A stretch of DNA of 64,000 nt, taken from NCBI GenBank assembly GCA_013141015.1, contig JABFRT010000004.1, forward strand, positions 124,001-188,000. Reading direction: 5' to 3'. The notes beneath the pieces are model-generated. The model was not told where the DNA came from, did no database searches, and saw nothing but the letters and a program-made list of their open reading frames with translations. Shown one piece after another: positions 1-8,505 of the stretch (positions are counted from its first letter, which is position 1; the number at the start of each line of letters is the position of its first letter). The position numbers and the translations under genes are program-made. Source of the DNA: Hyphomicrobium sp. (GTDB lineage: Bacteria; Pseudomonadota; Alphaproteobacteria; Rhizobiales; Hyphomicrobiaceae).

Positions 1-236
1 AGGCCGATGCCAATTGAGGTTGAGAAAAACAAGATCGAGCTGGCATACCCGACCGCCGCCACGACAGCGTCATCGCCCGACAGCGACAGGAAATAGATGT
101 TGGCGAGGTCGCCTGCGAAAATCGCCATCAGACCGACCGCGCCCGCACCTGTCATCACCAGGATGTGGCGCAGGACCGAACCGGTCACGAACTTCGGTGC
201 TTGCACGTCGCGACGGGACGTGATGGCGTCTGACAT
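1..236 (-). CDS. MATE family efflux transporter, N-terminal fragment
   Basis: Only the first 78 codons are inside the window; the gene runs off the left edge. The translated start (MSDAITSRRDVQAPKF) is followed by hydrophobic segments with the pattern LRHILVMTGAGAVGLMAIF and later GYASSILFFSTSIGIG, which I recognise as the first two membrane helices of MATE (NorM/DinF-like) multidrug/Na+ or H+ antiporters of the inner membrane. The ATG at 234-236 has an AGGAT ribosome-binding site. It starts 36 bp after the recR stop on the same strand with no terminator between, so it may be co-transcribed. The substrate cannot be inferred. Confidence 0.75.
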   Translation of the reverse strand, partial: MSDAITSRRDVQAPKFVTGSVLRHILVMTGAGAVGLMAIFAGDLANIYFLSLSGDDAVVAAVGYASSILFFSTSIGIG

Positions 237-272
237 CTGCTATCCTTTTGCGGGCGCGGACGTCCGTGCACC

Positions 273-878
273 TTAAATTTTGCGCCGCGCCTTGAATGCA
301 GCGGCAAGCGTGCCCTCATCAAGATAGTCGAGTTCGCCGCCCATCGGCACGCCCTGTGCCAGCCGCGACACGGATACGCCGCTCGACGCCAGCAAGTCCG
401 ATACATAATGCGCCGTCGATTGGCCTTCGACGGTTGCATTCAGTGCCAGCAGAACTTCCTTCACGGTGCCGGTTGAGACACGCGCCAGCAATCCGGCGAT
501 ATTGAGTTTATCGGGCCCGATGCCATCCAGCGGCGACAAGTGGCCGCCGAGCACATGATAGCGGGCCTGAATGATGTTGGCGCGCTCCAGCGCCCAGATG
601 TCGCCGACCTCTTCAACGACGACAATCAAGCTGTCATCACGGCGTGCGTCTTGGCAGATGCTGCACGGAGAAACCGTATCGAGGTTGCCGCAGGTGGGGC
701 ACTCGCTGATTTTTTCAACCGCTTGCTGCATGGCCTCAGTGAGCGGGATCAGCAGTTCGTTGCGCCGTTTCAAAAGCGCCAGCACGGCCTTGCGCGCCGA
801 ACGCGGCCCAAGCCCCGGCATGCGGCTCAATAGCTGCACCAGGCGTTCAATCTCCGGACCTGCGATTTTTTTGGACAT
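273..878 (-). CDS. recR: Recombination mediator protein RecR
   Basis: 201-residue RecR, the usual length. It loads RecA with RecF/RecO at gaps and in recombinational repair. Visible in order: N-terminal helix-hairpin-helix ([10 protein letters not shown], residues 21-30), a four-cysteine zinc finger (C60, C63, C72, C75) and a Toprim domain beginning [15 protein letters not shown]. The reading frame is open to an ATG at 905, but the conserved N-terminus [13 protein letters not shown] starts at 878 with GAAAG upstream; the longer version would begin inside the palindromic element at 904-1035. It follows ybaB, the classic dnaX-ybaB-recR order. Confidence 0.95.
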   Translation of the reverse strand: MSKKIAGPEIERLVQLLSRMPGLGPRSARKAVLALLKRRNELLIPLTEAMQQAVEKISECPTCGNLDTVSPCSICQDARRDDSLIVVVEEVGDIWALERANIIQARYHVLGGHLSPLDGIGPDKLNIAGLLARVSTGTVKEVLLALNATVEGQSTAHYVSDLLASSGVSVSRLAQGVPMGGELDYLDEGTLAAAFKARRKI

Positions 879-903
879 TCGACTTTCAACGATCCGAAAG
901 ACC

Positions 904-1035
904 ACCCGTCATCCGGTGCGCATTGCAGCGTCGTATACGTTGCAATGCAGACACGGGATCTCTTTCGCGGCACGAAAGGTCTCCGATCAGCGCCGCAACA
1001 ATCAAGGATTGATGCGGCGCATCGGGATGACGGGT
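904..1035. repeat. 132-bp nested palindromic element between ybaB and recR
   Basis: The ends are perfect 11-bp inverted repeats (ACCCGTCATCC at 904-914, GGATGACGGGT at 1025-1035), extended inward by 7 further pairs after one bulge. Three internal hairpins follow: 920-948 (GCATTGCA/TGCAATGC, 12-bp stem counting one wobble pair), 962-978 (CTTTCG/CGAAAG) and 990-1020 (GCGCCGCA/TGCGGCGC plus 4 more pairs after a mismatch). No ORF is convincing here. This is the architecture of a MITE-like or palindromic repeat element, or of a structured RNA in the dnaX-recR transcript. Assignment to a known repeat family was not possible. Confidence 0.75.
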
Positions 1036-1042
1036 CGTGAAT

Positions 1043-1363
1043 TCAAAACAACTTCATGCCGGGCGGCAACGGCAGGCCGCCGGTCACTTCGGCCATTTTA
1101 GATTGCATGGCGGTATCGGCTTTGGCGCGCGCATCCGTTGCGGCGGCAACGATCAAATCTTCGACGATCTCGGCTTCCTCCGGCTTCATCAAGCTTGGGT
1201 CGATGCGCACGCGTTTGACCTCGCCTTTGCCGTCGAGCGTGACGCGCACAAGCCCGCCGCCCGACTGGCCGTCGAATTCGGCGCGCGCTAGTTCCTCCTG
1301 CATATCCTTCATGCGGGCCTGCATTTCGCCGACCTTCTTCATCATGCCCATAATGTCTTTCAT
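1043..1363 (-). CDS. ybaB: YbaB/EbfC family nucleoid-associated protein
   Basis: 106-residue DNA-binding protein of the YbaB/EbfC family, which forms dimeric tweezers on DNA and affects nucleoid organisation and perhaps RecFOR repair. The sequence has the family pattern: an N-terminal amphipathic helix rich in Met/Lys (GMMKKVGEMQARMKDMQEEL), then a beta-sheet part (GGGLVRVTLDGKGEVKRVRI) and a C-terminal helix ending GLPLPPGMKLF. The ATG has GAGGA 7 nt upstream. It lies 48 bp after dnaX and 164 bp before recR; the gap to recR is filled by the palindromic element. Confidence 0.95.
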   Translation of the reverse strand: MKDIMGMMKKVGEMQARMKDMQEELARAEFDGQSGGGLVRVTLDGKGEVKRVRIDPSLMKPEEAEIVEDLIVAAATDARAKADTAMQSKMAEVTGGLPLPPGMKLF

Positions 1364-1411
1364 GCGGGTCCTCGCTTGAGCGTTCGGGGATACAAAAAAT
1401 GCGAGCCGGAC

Positions 1412-3265
1412 TTATCCGGTCGCGCTTTCGTCATCGTTCGAGACATCGGCCGCCGGAATGAGCTTGCGGATATCGGCGATCTTCGCGTCTGGGAATACGG
1501 CCAGCACCGCGCGAACCGCAGGATGCGCCATCAAAGCTTCGCGTTCGGCGGCTTCCTTTTCGCGGCGCACGGCGCCGATGGCCGGAGCGCCCGCCGCCTT
1601 AGACAACATCACCATCCAGCGCTTGCCGGTCCAGGCGTTGAGCTTCTCGCGCAACTCGTTGGCAATTTCGGGCGGCGCGCCGGGCAGCAGGAACAGATCA
1701 ATCGATCCGCTGCCCGCATCAAATTTGACGAGGCTGACGTGATCCTCAAGATGGATCTTCAATTTCGCGTCGCGCTTTTGACCGGCGAGCGCCAGCACAT
1801 CGGCGAAAGAGCGCGGATCGGGTGTAGCGCGTGCGGCAGGGATTGGACCCGCATCGTCGTCTTCGAGGCCGCCGAATTCACCGCCGCTGTCATCCAACAC
1901 GTCGAACCGGTCGTCATCATCGTGTTGCACCACACGCGGTGCGGCAGGTGCAGCGCTGGCTGTTGGCGCGGCCGTATCCGGCGCTGCATTGAGGGGGCCG
2001 CGCGTCTCTGCGCGCGTCTCAATCCGGGCGGGCGCTTGACCTGCGGCACGTGACGAGATCGCGCCGCCGCCAAGCGTGCGGATCAGATCATCGGGCGTCG
2101 GCAAATCGGCGGTGTAGGCGAGGCGGATCAATACCATCTCAGCCGCGGCCAGTGGGTTCGGCGCACGCGTCGTTTCCTCAATGCCTTTAAGCAGCATCTG
2201 CCAGGCGCGCGACAGGTACGGCATCGACAATTGCGCGGCGAGCACGGACCCGCGCTTCTTTTCTTCGACAGACAAGCCTTCGCCGGCCGGTTCTTCGCCA
2301 ACCGCCTTTATCCGCGCGACGACATGCACGGCTTCGGCCAAGTCGGAAATCACTTGAGCAGCTTCCGCGCCATCTTGATGCAGCGCTGCCAACGCTGCGA
2401 GCGAGGATGCGGCGTCGCCCTTGAACAATGATTCAGCGAGATCAAACACGCGGGCCCGGTCGGCAAGGCCGAGCATATCGCGGACCTTTGCCGCCGTGAC
2501 ATGGCCTTCGCCCATCGCAATCGACTGATCGAGGATCGACAGGCCGTCGCGCACCGACCCTTCGGCCGCGCGCGCAATCAAGGCGAGAGCGTCGTCATCG
2601 GCCTTTGCGCCTTCGTTGGCGACGATTTTTTTGAAGTGCGCGGCCAGCACCGGCTGTTCGACGCGGCGCAAATCAAAGCGCTGGCAGCGCGAAAGTACGG
2701 TGACCGGAACCTTGCGGATTTCGGTCGTCGCGAAAATAAAGCGGACATGGCCGGGCGGCTCTTCCAATGTCTTCAGCAGCGCGTTGAACGCGCCTTTGGA
2801 GAGCATGTGGACTTCGTCGATGATGAACACTTTGGTGCGCGCGACCAGCGGCGTGTATTGCGCGCTTTCGATGATCTCACGGATATTGTCGATGCCGGTG
2901 TTGGAGGCCGCATCCATCTCGAACACGTCCGGGTGGCGGCCTTCCATGATGTCTTTGCAGTGGGTGCCAAGCCCCGGCATGTCGATGGTCGGCTTATCGA
3001 TACCCGGCGCTTCATAGTTGAGCGCGCGTGCTAAGATGCGGGCGGTGGTTGTCTTGCCGACGCCGCGCACGCCGGTCAGCATATAGCCTTGCGCGATGCG
3101 GCCTGACGCGAACGCGTTGCGCAGCGTCGTGACCATGGCCGACTGGCCGATCAGATCTTCGAATGTGCCCGGCCGGTATTTGCGGGCCAGCACGACATAG
3201 GGCTTGGCCGTCCCAGCGTTCGCCGCACCTTCACTGTCACTGTCTGTGGATTTTTTCTTGGCCAT
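1412..3265 (-). CDS. dnaX: DNA polymerase III subunits gamma/tau
   Basis: 617-residue clamp-loader ATPase that opens the beta clamp and, through tau, links polymerase cores to the helicase. Walker A is GVRGVGKTT (residues 65-73), Walker B is IIDEVHML, and an SRC motif (VLSRCQRFDLR) follows. The zinc module is degenerate: only one cysteine (GTHC, residue 103) remains of the usual four, which I recall as typical of alphaproteobacterial DnaX. The middle is a Pro/Ala-rich linker, and the C-terminus ends in a tau-like domain. No obvious frameshift heptamer was checked. It is downstream of ffs, upstream of ybaB. Confidence 0.95.
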   Translation of the reverse strand: MAKKKSTDSDSEGAANAGTAKPYVVLARKYRPGTFEDLIGQSAMVTTLRNAFASGRIAQGYMLTGVRGVGKTTTARILARALNYEAPGIDKPTIDMPGLGTHCKDIMEGRHPDVFEMDAASNTGIDNIREIIESAQYTPLVARTKVFIIDEVHMLSKGAFNALLKTLEEPPGHVRFIFATTEIRKVPVTVLSRCQRFDLRRVEQPVLAAHFKKIVANEGAKADDDALALIARAAEGSVRDGLSILDQSIAMGEGHVTAAKVRDMLGLADRARVFDLAESLFKGDAASSLAALAALHQDGAEAAQVISDLAEAVHVVARIKAVGEEPAGEGLSVEEKKRGSVLAAQLSMPYLSRAWQMLLKGIEETTRAPNPLAAAEMVLIRLAYTADLPTPDDLIRTLGGGAISSRAAGQAPARIETRAETRGPLNAAPDTAAPTASAAPAAPRVVQHDDDDRFDVLDDSGGEFGGLEDDDAGPIPAARATPDPRSFADVLALAGQKRDAKLKIHLEDHVSLVKFDAGSGSIDLFLLPGAPPEIANELREKLNAWTGKRWMVMLSKAAGAPAIGAVRREKEAAEREALMAHPAVRAVLAVFPDAKIADIRKLIPAADVSNDDESATG

Positions 3266-3363
3266 GATCCCGCAGCTTTACCGCCCTCGGTCCAATGGGG
3301 CAAGGCAACTAGAATTTTGGACAGGTATTGAGCCCACTTCGGGCCAAAGGAACCCGAACTATC

Positions 3364-3409
3364 CGGGCCAAAGGCCCGAGGCCGCAAGCGCGGCCCGTCG
3401 CGAGCGACG
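3364..3409 (-). other. Cluster of three adjacent hairpins in the ffs-dnaX spacer
   Basis: Three perfect stem-loops stand side by side: 3364-3378 (CGGGCC/GGCCCG, loop AAA), 3380-3395 (GGCCGC/GCGGCC) and 3396-3409 (CGTCG/CGACG). A weaker one (GCCTG/CAGGC) lies at 3426-3447. They occupy the 204-bp spacer between the SRP RNA and dnaX and would be in the dnaX leader. No T-run follows any of them on the minus strand, so none is a standard terminator. They could be an RNA-processing or attenuating region, or a palindromic repeat. No gene is seen here. Confidence 0.5.
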
Positions 3410-3469
3410 CCCAAACGGAGGGCCAGCCTGAAGCGATAGCGGCAGGCGATACGGCCCGTGAGTGAAATA

Positions 3470-3566
3470 AAGAGACTGGCGAACGACCCGAATCCAAAAT
3501 CGTTAGGGCTGCTTCCTTCCGGACCTGACCCGGTTGGCGACAGACTCGTCCGCCGCCAGCCTCCGC
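3470..3566 (-). ncRNA. ffs: Signal recognition particle RNA (small bacterial 4.5S type)
   Basis: On the minus strand the sequence contains the near-invariant SRP domain IV: GGGTCAGGTCCGGAAGGAAG, with the GGTCAGGTCC and AGGAAGCAGC parts that bind Ffh. The flanks close a long hairpin: the 5' side GAGGCTGGCG pairs with the 3' side CGCCAGTCTC with one G-U pair, giving roughly 97 nt, typical of alphaproteobacterial SRP RNA. The ends are estimated from this pairing. It lies directly upstream of dnaX, a common arrangement in this group. Confidence 0.93.
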
Positions 3567-3569
3567 CCT

Positions 3570-3599
3570 TATATAGGAGGTTCTGGAGGTCCCGCACAA
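3570..3599 (-). promoter_or_regulatory. Predicted sigma-70-type promoter of ffs
   Basis: Reading the minus strand, TTGTGC (plus positions 3594-3599) and TATATA (3570-3575) are separated by 18 bp, and transcription would start about 7 nt further, at roughly 3563, matching the 5' end deduced from the SRP RNA stem. The -35 box is a partial match. Confidence 0.5.
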
Positions 3600-3832
3600 G
3601 CCTTGCCGCTAAACTTGTGGCAAATGGCGCGTGGGGAGGCCGGCCCGGTTGGAGCCCGTCAATTATGCTGCGCGCTGGCCGCAATCCGGCAGTGCGGAAC
3701 TTTAACTCGCGTTGGCCGTACTTACTTGGGTAATGTGGCGCGGAAATCGTGGTGGCCAGGAGCGCTCCCGGAGCGCTCGTGGCATGCGTGCCGGGCCTCG
3801 GCCGCAATCGGACCAAGCAGGGGATGGCAGGC

Positions 3833-4294
3833 ATGGCGACAACTTTCTCTTTGAACGGCGAAAAGCGCACCGTTGAGGCGGAGCCGGATACGCCGCTGCT
3901 GTGGGTGCTGCGCGACGACCTGAAGCTCACCGGCACCAAGTTCGGCTGCGGTGCCGCTTTGTGCGGGGCCTGCACCGTCCACCTCGATGGCGAGGCCGTG
4001 CGCTCGTGCCAAATTCAGCTGCGTGACGTTGAAGCCCGCGACGTGACGACCATTGAAGGCGTCAAAGGCGATATCGCCGCCGCCGTTCAAGCCGCCTGGA
4101 TCAAGCTCGACGTGGTGCAGTGTGGCTACTGCCAATCGGGTCAGGTGATGGCAGCTGTTGGGTTACTCTCCCAAATCCGCAAACCGACCGACGATGACAT
4201 CAACAAGGCGATGGATGGCAACGTTTGCCGTTGCAACACCTATCAGCGCATTCGCGCCGCCATTCACGAAGCCGCGAAAACTCTGCCGGGTTAA
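3833..4294 (+). CDS. [2Fe-2S] subunit of molybdenum hydroxylase (isoquinoline 1-oxidoreductase alpha-like)
   Basis: 153-residue iron-sulfur subunit that passes electrons from a molybdopterin site. The N-terminal plant-type ferredoxin cluster ligands are C39, C44, C47 and C59; the second, alpha-helical cluster uses C97, C100, C132 and C134 (QCGYC and VCRC). The ORF is open further upstream, but family members begin at MATTFSLNG, so 3833 was chosen; an AGGGG lies about 10 nt upstream. It is followed by a diheme cytochrome and the large subunit, the order seen in iorA-cyt-iorB-type clusters. The true substrate (aldehyde, N-heterocycle or other) is unknown. Confidence 0.9.
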   Translation: MATTFSLNGEKRTVEAEPDTPLLWVLRDDLKLTGTKFGCGAALCGACTVHLDGEAVRSCQIQLRDVEARDVTTIEGVKGDIAAAVQAAWIKLDVVQCGYCQSGQVMAAVGLLSQIRKPTDDDINKAMDGNVCRCNTYQRIRAAIHEAAKTLPG

Positions 4295-4342
4295 GACGAC
4301 TGAGAGCACGCCGACGAAACCCGAAATTGCCAAGGTTCAGAA

Positions 4343-4939
4343 ATGATGCCTCTCCATCTGAAGCGTGTTGCATATCCGGTCCTTATTGCGGTGCTGGCCG
4401 TCGCCGGTGCAGCGTTGATCACCACGCCGAAAACGGCTTCTGTCGCGTTTGCCGAAGCCGCGCCGGCGGATCTGTTTGCGCCTGTCGCGGCCGTCCTTCG
4501 CCATCCGCGCTGCATGAATTGCCATCCGCGCGACGACCGTCCGCGCCAAGGCGACGACCGGCACGAGCATTTGCAGAATATTGTGCGCGGCGAAGACAAC
4601 ATGGGCTTCGTCAACGCGCGCTGCAATTCGTGCCACCGCGATGAGAACAATGATTTCTCGCGTGTGCCGGGGGCACCGAATTGGCACCTCGCACCGCTGT
4701 CGATGGGCTGGCACGGCCTTGGCGATAGCGAACTCTGCACAGCACTGAAAGATGAAACGAAGAACGGCGGCAAAAATGTTGCGGCTCTGGTTCAGCACAT
4801 GAAGTCTGACGCGCTGGTGCTGTGGGGCTGGAAGCCGGGCGGCACGCGCGCACCCGTTTCAACGCCGCATCCGCAATTCATGAAAGAACTCAAAGCCTGG
4901 GCGGACGCGGGCGCACCGTGCCCTGCGGCCAAGCCATAA
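4343..4939 (+). CDS. Periplasmic diheme c-type cytochrome
   Basis: 198 residues with an N-terminal signal/anchor helix (residues 11-29) and two haem c attachment sites, CMNCH (57-61) and CNSCH (94-98). It stands between the iron-sulfur and molybdopterin subunits of the hydroxylase, so the likely role is to take electrons from the exported enzyme to the respiratory chain. Two ATGs stand side by side; AAGG 8 nt upstream supports the first. Separated by 48 bp from the [2Fe-2S] gene and 25 bp from the large subunit, it looks like an operon member. The exact cytochrome family is not assigned. Confidence 0.88.
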   Translation: MMPLHLKRVAYPVLIAVLAVAGAALITTPKTASVAFAEAAPADLFAPVAAVLRHPRCMNCHPRDDRPRQGDDRHEHLQNIVRGEDNMGFVNARCNSCHRDENNDFSRVPGAPNWHLAPLSMGWHGLGDSELCTALKDETKNGGKNVAALVQHMKSDALVLWGWKPGGTRAPVSTPHPQFMKELKAWADAGAPCPAAKP

Positions 4940-4964
4940 TTTCAAATTTCAACGCGAGGCTTCC

Positions 4965-7193
4965 ATGACCGCTTCCACACACTCTGGCGTCCTGACTGGC
5001 ATCTTCACAATGACGCCCGCAGACGCCGCACCGGAAAAGCTGCAGTCGTCGCGGCGGACATTTTTGAAACTTTCAGGCGCGGGCTTGGTGCTCGGCATGG
5101 CGGCACCGCTGCCGGGAATGTCTGGCGGCGCAGAAGCCAAGGCTGCCGAGGCGCTGGCGCCCAATCCGTTCCTGGTGGTCGCGCCCGACAACACCGTCAC
5201 CGTTATTATCAAGCATCTCGACAAGGGCCAGGGCGCGGCGACCGGCTTGGCGACGCTTGTTGCCGAAGAACTCGATGCCGATTGGGCTCAGATCAAAACC
5301 GAGTTCGCTCCGGCTGATCCGGTCAAATACAAGAACCTCGCGTTTGGCGTGCAGGGCGTCGGCGGCTCGACGGGGCTCGCCAATTCGTATGAGCAATACC
5401 GGCTGGCAGGCGCGACCGCCAAAGCGATGATCGTTGCGGCTGCGGCGCGCAAATGGAGCGTCAAGGCATCCGACGTTAAAGTCTCGAAAGGTATCGTGTC
5501 GTCTGGCGACAAGTCGGCGAAACTCGGTGACCTCGCGGTCCTTGCCGCTGCTGAAAGCATTCCCGATAAGCCAGCCCTCAAAGACCCGAAAGATTTCGTC
5601 TACATCGGCAAATCGTTTCCGCGCGTCGATAGCAAAGCCAAATCGACGGGCGCTACCAAGTTCACAATCGACCAACAAACAGACGACATGCTGGTTGCAA
5701 CGATTGTCCGCCCGCCGCTGTTTGGCGCGACCGTCAAAACCTTCGACGCAAGCGAGGCCGAAAAAATCAACGGCGTGATCAAGGTTCTGCAGATCCCGCA
5801 AGGCGTGGCGGTGATTGCCACCAATACGTGGGGGGCGCTGCAAGGGCAGCGCGCCGTTAAAGTCACCTGGGACGAGAGTAAAGCTGAAAAGCGCGGCACG
5901 GACGAGATCGTTACGGCTTACAAAGCGCTGCTCGACAAGCCGGGCTTGCCCGCACGCAAGGACGGCGACGTGGAGGCCGCCTTTAAGACTGCCAACAAAG
6001 TCATTTCCGCCGATTTCGAATTTCCATATCTCGCACACGCGCCGTTGGAGCCGCTCGATTGCGTCGTGAAAACCGACGGCAAGACCGCCGAGATCTGGAC
6101 CGGCTCGCAGATGCAAACGCTCGATCACGGCGCGGCGTGCGCGGTGCTGGGATTGAAGCCCGAAGCCGTGCAATTGCACACGGTATGGGCCGGCGGATCG
6201 TTCGGACGGCGCGCTATTGCAGACTCGCATTTCGTGCGCGAAGCCTGCGAGATCGCTAAGGCCTACGGCGAACCGCAACCGGTCAAAGTCATGTGGACGC
6301 GCGAAGACGACATCAAAGGTGGCTGGTATCGGCCGGTTTACGTACATCGCATCAAGGCCGGCCTCGACAAAGACGGCAACATCGTTGCGTGGCAGCACCG
6401 CATCGTCGGCCAATCGATCATCGCCGGAACGCCGTTTGAATCGGTGATGGTCAAGGATGCCATCGATCATTCGTCCGTCGAAGGCGCGTCGAACCTGCCT
6501 TACGGCATCGCCAATCTGACTGTCGAGTTGCACACCGAAAAAGCCGGCGTGCCGGTGCTGTGGTGGCGCTCGGTCGGTTCAACGCATACCGCGCACGCAA
6601 CCGAACACATGATCGATATTCTGGCCAAGGAAGCCGGCCGCGATCCGGTTGATTTCCGTTTGGCGATGCTGAGCAAGCATCCGCGCCATGCCGGCGTGCT
6701 GAAACTCGCCGCTGAAAAAGCCGGTTGGGGATCGAAACTGCCCGACGGCAAATTCCGCGGCGTCGCCGTGCATGAAAGTTTCAAATCCTACGTCGCGCAG
6801 ATTGCCGACGTGTCGTTGCGCGAGGACGGCACACCCAAAGTCGAGCGCGTGGTGTGCGCCATCGACTGCGGCGTGGCCGTCAACCCGGATGTGGTTGCAG
6901 CCCAGATGGAAGGCGGCATCGGCTATGGCCTTGGCGCCGCGCTGAAAGGCGCGATCACCATGAAGGAGGGCCGCGTCGAGCAATCGAACTTCGACGGCTA
7001 CGACGTGCTGCGCATGTCGGAGATGCCGAAGGTCGAAGTCTATATCGTGCCGTCGGCAGAGGCCCCGACCGGCGTTGGCGAGCCGGGAACACCGGTTGTG
7101 TTGCCAGCAGTCGCCAATGCCTTGTTCAGCGGCACCGGCGTCAAAACGACTGTGCTGCCGATGACCAAACAGAAATACAAGGGACAATCCTGA
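4965..7193 (+). CDS. Molybdopterin-binding subunit of periplasmic aldehyde/isoquinoline-type oxidoreductase
   Basis: 742-residue single-chain molybdopterin subunit like isoquinoline 1-oxidoreductase beta. A twin-arginine signal ([16 protein letters not shown], residues about 28-43) predicts export folded with its cofactor. The C-terminal [17 protein letters not shown] carries the active-site Glu of the xanthine oxidase family; GGSFGRR matches a pterin-contact motif. It hydroxylates an aldehyde or N-heterocycle using water, sending electrons to the [2Fe-2S] subunit and then the cytochrome. The XdhC/MocA pair at 42.8-44.4 kb could supply maturation. The substrate is not deducible. Confidence 0.88.
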   Translation: MTASTHSGVLTGIFTMTPADAAPEKLQSSRRTFLKLSGAGLVLGMAAPLPGMSGGAEAKAAEALAPNPFLVVAPDNTVTVIIKHLDKGQGAATGLATLVAEELDADWAQIKTEFAPADPVKYKNLAFGVQGVGGSTGLANSYEQYRLAGATAKAMIVAAAARKWSVKASDVKVSKGIVSSGDKSAKLGDLAVLAAAESIPDKPALKDPKDFVYIGKSFPRVDSKAKSTGATKFTIDQQTDDMLVATIVRPPLFGATVKTFDASEAEKINGVIKVLQIPQGVAVIATNTWGALQGQRAVKVTWDESKAEKRGTDEIVTAYKALLDKPGLPARKDGDVEAAFKTANKVISADFEFPYLAHAPLEPLDCVVKTDGKTAEIWTGSQMQTLDHGAACAVLGLKPEAVQLHTVWAGGSFGRRAIADSHFVREACEIAKAYGEPQPVKVMWTREDDIKGGWYRPVYVHRIKAGLDKDGNIVAWQHRIVGQSIIAGTPFESVMVKDAIDHSSVEGASNLPYGIANLTVELHTEKAGVPVLWWRSVGSTHTAHATEHMIDILAKEAGRDPVDFRLAMLSKHPRHAGVLKLAAEKAGWGSKLPDGKFRGVAVHESFKSYVAQIADVSLREDGTPKVERVVCAIDCGVAVNPDVVAAQMEGGIGYGLGAALKGAITMKEGRVEQSNFDGYDVLRMSEMPKVEVYIVPSAEAPTGVGEPGTPVVLPAVANALFSGTGVKTTVLPMTKQKYKGQS

Positions 7194-7213
7194 ACGCTCA
7201 CAAGCCTGAGCGC

Positions 7214-7588
7214 TCAAGAGGCTTTGCTGTATTCGCTCATGCGCGCGTCGCGGGCGGGGCTGGCTTCCATCCAGTGACCGGCTGTGTCGCCGTTGGCAGG
7301 CGCTGCGATCTGCGGAATGGTGTCGACATCGACGAAACATACAGCAACGCGGTCGCCGTAGTGCTGGCGCACTTCGCAGCCGTAAAGTTGCGTGGTGCCG
7401 TCGATGCTGAGCACAAAGCCATAGGGTAGACAGACCGGCTTGTTGAAAACGAGTACCGCACGCGATTCAACCACGTTGCGGATCGTGCAGCCTATCAAAG
7501 GCCGGCCTGGGATTTTGACCCAGCCGTGAAAGTAAGCTGTGCGGCGGCCAAACTGGCCCTTGTCCATCTGAATAACGGTCGATTTCAT
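7214..7588 (-). CDS. PilZ-domain-like protein
   Basis: 124 residues, soluble. The pattern FGRRTAYFHGWVKI, then a strand pair IGCTIRNVVESRAVLVF and a late GDRVAVCFVDVD resembles small alphaproteobacterial PilZ proteins, beta-barrels that can bind cyclic di-GMP. The canonical RxxxR and (D/N)xSxxG motifs are only partly present (RR followed by NVVESRA), so nucleotide binding may be lost. It is convergent with the hydroxylase operon (20 bp gap). Upstream (7589-7744) the DNA is AT-rich with three spaced ATTAAT repeats. Confidence 0.6.
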   Translation of the reverse strand: MKSTVIQMDKGQFGRRTAYFHGWVKIPGRPLIGCTIRNVVESRAVLVFNKPVCLPYGFVLSIDGTTQLYGCEVRQHYGDRVAVCFVDVDTIPQIAAPANGDTAGHWMEASPARDARMSEYSKAS

Positions 7589-7697
7589 GACTTACTCACC
7601 TAGTCGTTAAAACTGCCCGCTAGGTTGCGACTATGCCGTAAAGAGATTTCTCATATTTAAAAATGCGTGTCCGGTTTTGAGCAATGTTTGATCGGTC

Positions 7698-7744
7698 ATT
7701 AATCCAACTTTGCTGAATTAATCCGCTGCAATTTGAATTAATTC
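7698..7744. repeat. Three phased ATTAATCC-like direct repeats
   Basis: ATTAATCC at 7698-7705 and 7717-7724, and ATTAATTC at 7737-7744, spaced 19 and 20 bp, lie in the AT-rich gap upstream of the PilZ-like gene and abut the stop codon of the SDR gene. Regular spacing near two helical turns is what a multi-site regulator would use. It could also be chance in AT-rich DNA. Confidence 0.4.
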
Positions 7745-8494
7745 TCAAATACAACGGCCGCCATCGACCTCAAGTGCGACCCCGGTGATGAAGCTGCTTG
7801 CGGGGCCGGCAAGGAACAGCGCAGCATTGGCGATGTCGCGCGGCGTTGAGAAACGGCCAAGCGGAATGCCGCCGAGAAATTTTGCGCGGTTCTCAGGCGT
7901 ATCGGGCATGCCCATGAACTGCTCGATCATGCCGGTTTCGCCGATCACCGGATTGATGGCGTTGACGCGGATGTTTTTCGGCGCAAGTTCCACGGCCATC
8001 GATTTGGTCAGGATAACGGCTGCACCTTTCGAACCGTTATACCAGGTGAGGCCGGGGCGCGGGCGCACACCTGCCGTGGACGCAGTGTTGATGATCACGC
8101 CACCACCGCGCTTTTCCATTTCCGGAACGGCTGCCAGCGTGGCGAGATAGATCGCCTTGACGTTGACCGCATAGATCCGGTCGAACTCGTCTTCGGTGAC
8201 AGTCATCAGCGATTGGTTCTTGTGGGTGTATCCAGCGTTGTTGACCAGGATATCGAGTCCGCCGAAAGCGCTCACGGCCGATGCGATCATCGCCTCAACA
8301 CTGGCGCGCTTGGTGACGTCAACGGTCAGCGCAATGGCGTTCGCGCCAATGGACTTCGCAACACCGGCGGCACCTGCCGCATTGAGATCGGCGATCACGA
8401 TGCGCGCGCCTTCAGCGGCGAACAGCTCCGCGATGCCGCGACCGAAGCCCGAAGCGGCGCCTGTTACAATCGCAACTTTGTCTTTGAGGCGCAT
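7745..8494 (-). CDS. Short-chain dehydrogenase/reductase (SDR)
   Basis: 249-residue classical SDR, NAD(P)-dependent oxidoreductase. Rossmann motif TGAASGFGRG (11-20), D36 in IADLN suggesting NAD preference, NNAG (85-88), and catalytic S139, Y152 and K156 (YNGSK). The C-terminus VDGGRCI is typical. Similar proteins are often annotated glucose-1-dehydrogenase or 3-oxoacyl-ACP reductase-like, but the substrate is not inferable. It begins 11 bp after pheA on the same strand and probably shares its transcript. Confidence 0.9.
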   Translation of the reverse strand: MRLKDKVAIVTGAASGFGRGIAELFAAEGARIVIADLNAAGAAGVAKSIGANAIALTVDVTKRASVEAMIASAVSAFGGLDILVNNAGYTHKNQSLMTVTEDEFDRIYAVNVKAIYLATLAAVPEMEKRGGGVIINTASTAGVRPRPGLTWYNGSKGAAVILTKSMAVELAPKNIRVNAINPVIGETGMIEQFMGMPDTPENRAKFLGGIPLGRFSTPRDIANAALFLAGPASSFITGVALEVDGGRCI

Positions 8495-8505
8495 AAGGGT
8501 CCCTA

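Noticed and set aside
3151-3975. 274-codon minus-strand frame across dnaX start, SRP RNA and the spacer
   Set aside because: It overlaps the SRP RNA, dnaX 5' end and the [2Fe-2S] gene; composition is low complexity.
5073-6533. 486-codon open frame antisense to the molybdopterin subunit
   Set aside because: GC-rich third-position shadow; Arg/His/Asp-rich composition without any motif, fully inside a well-supported gene.
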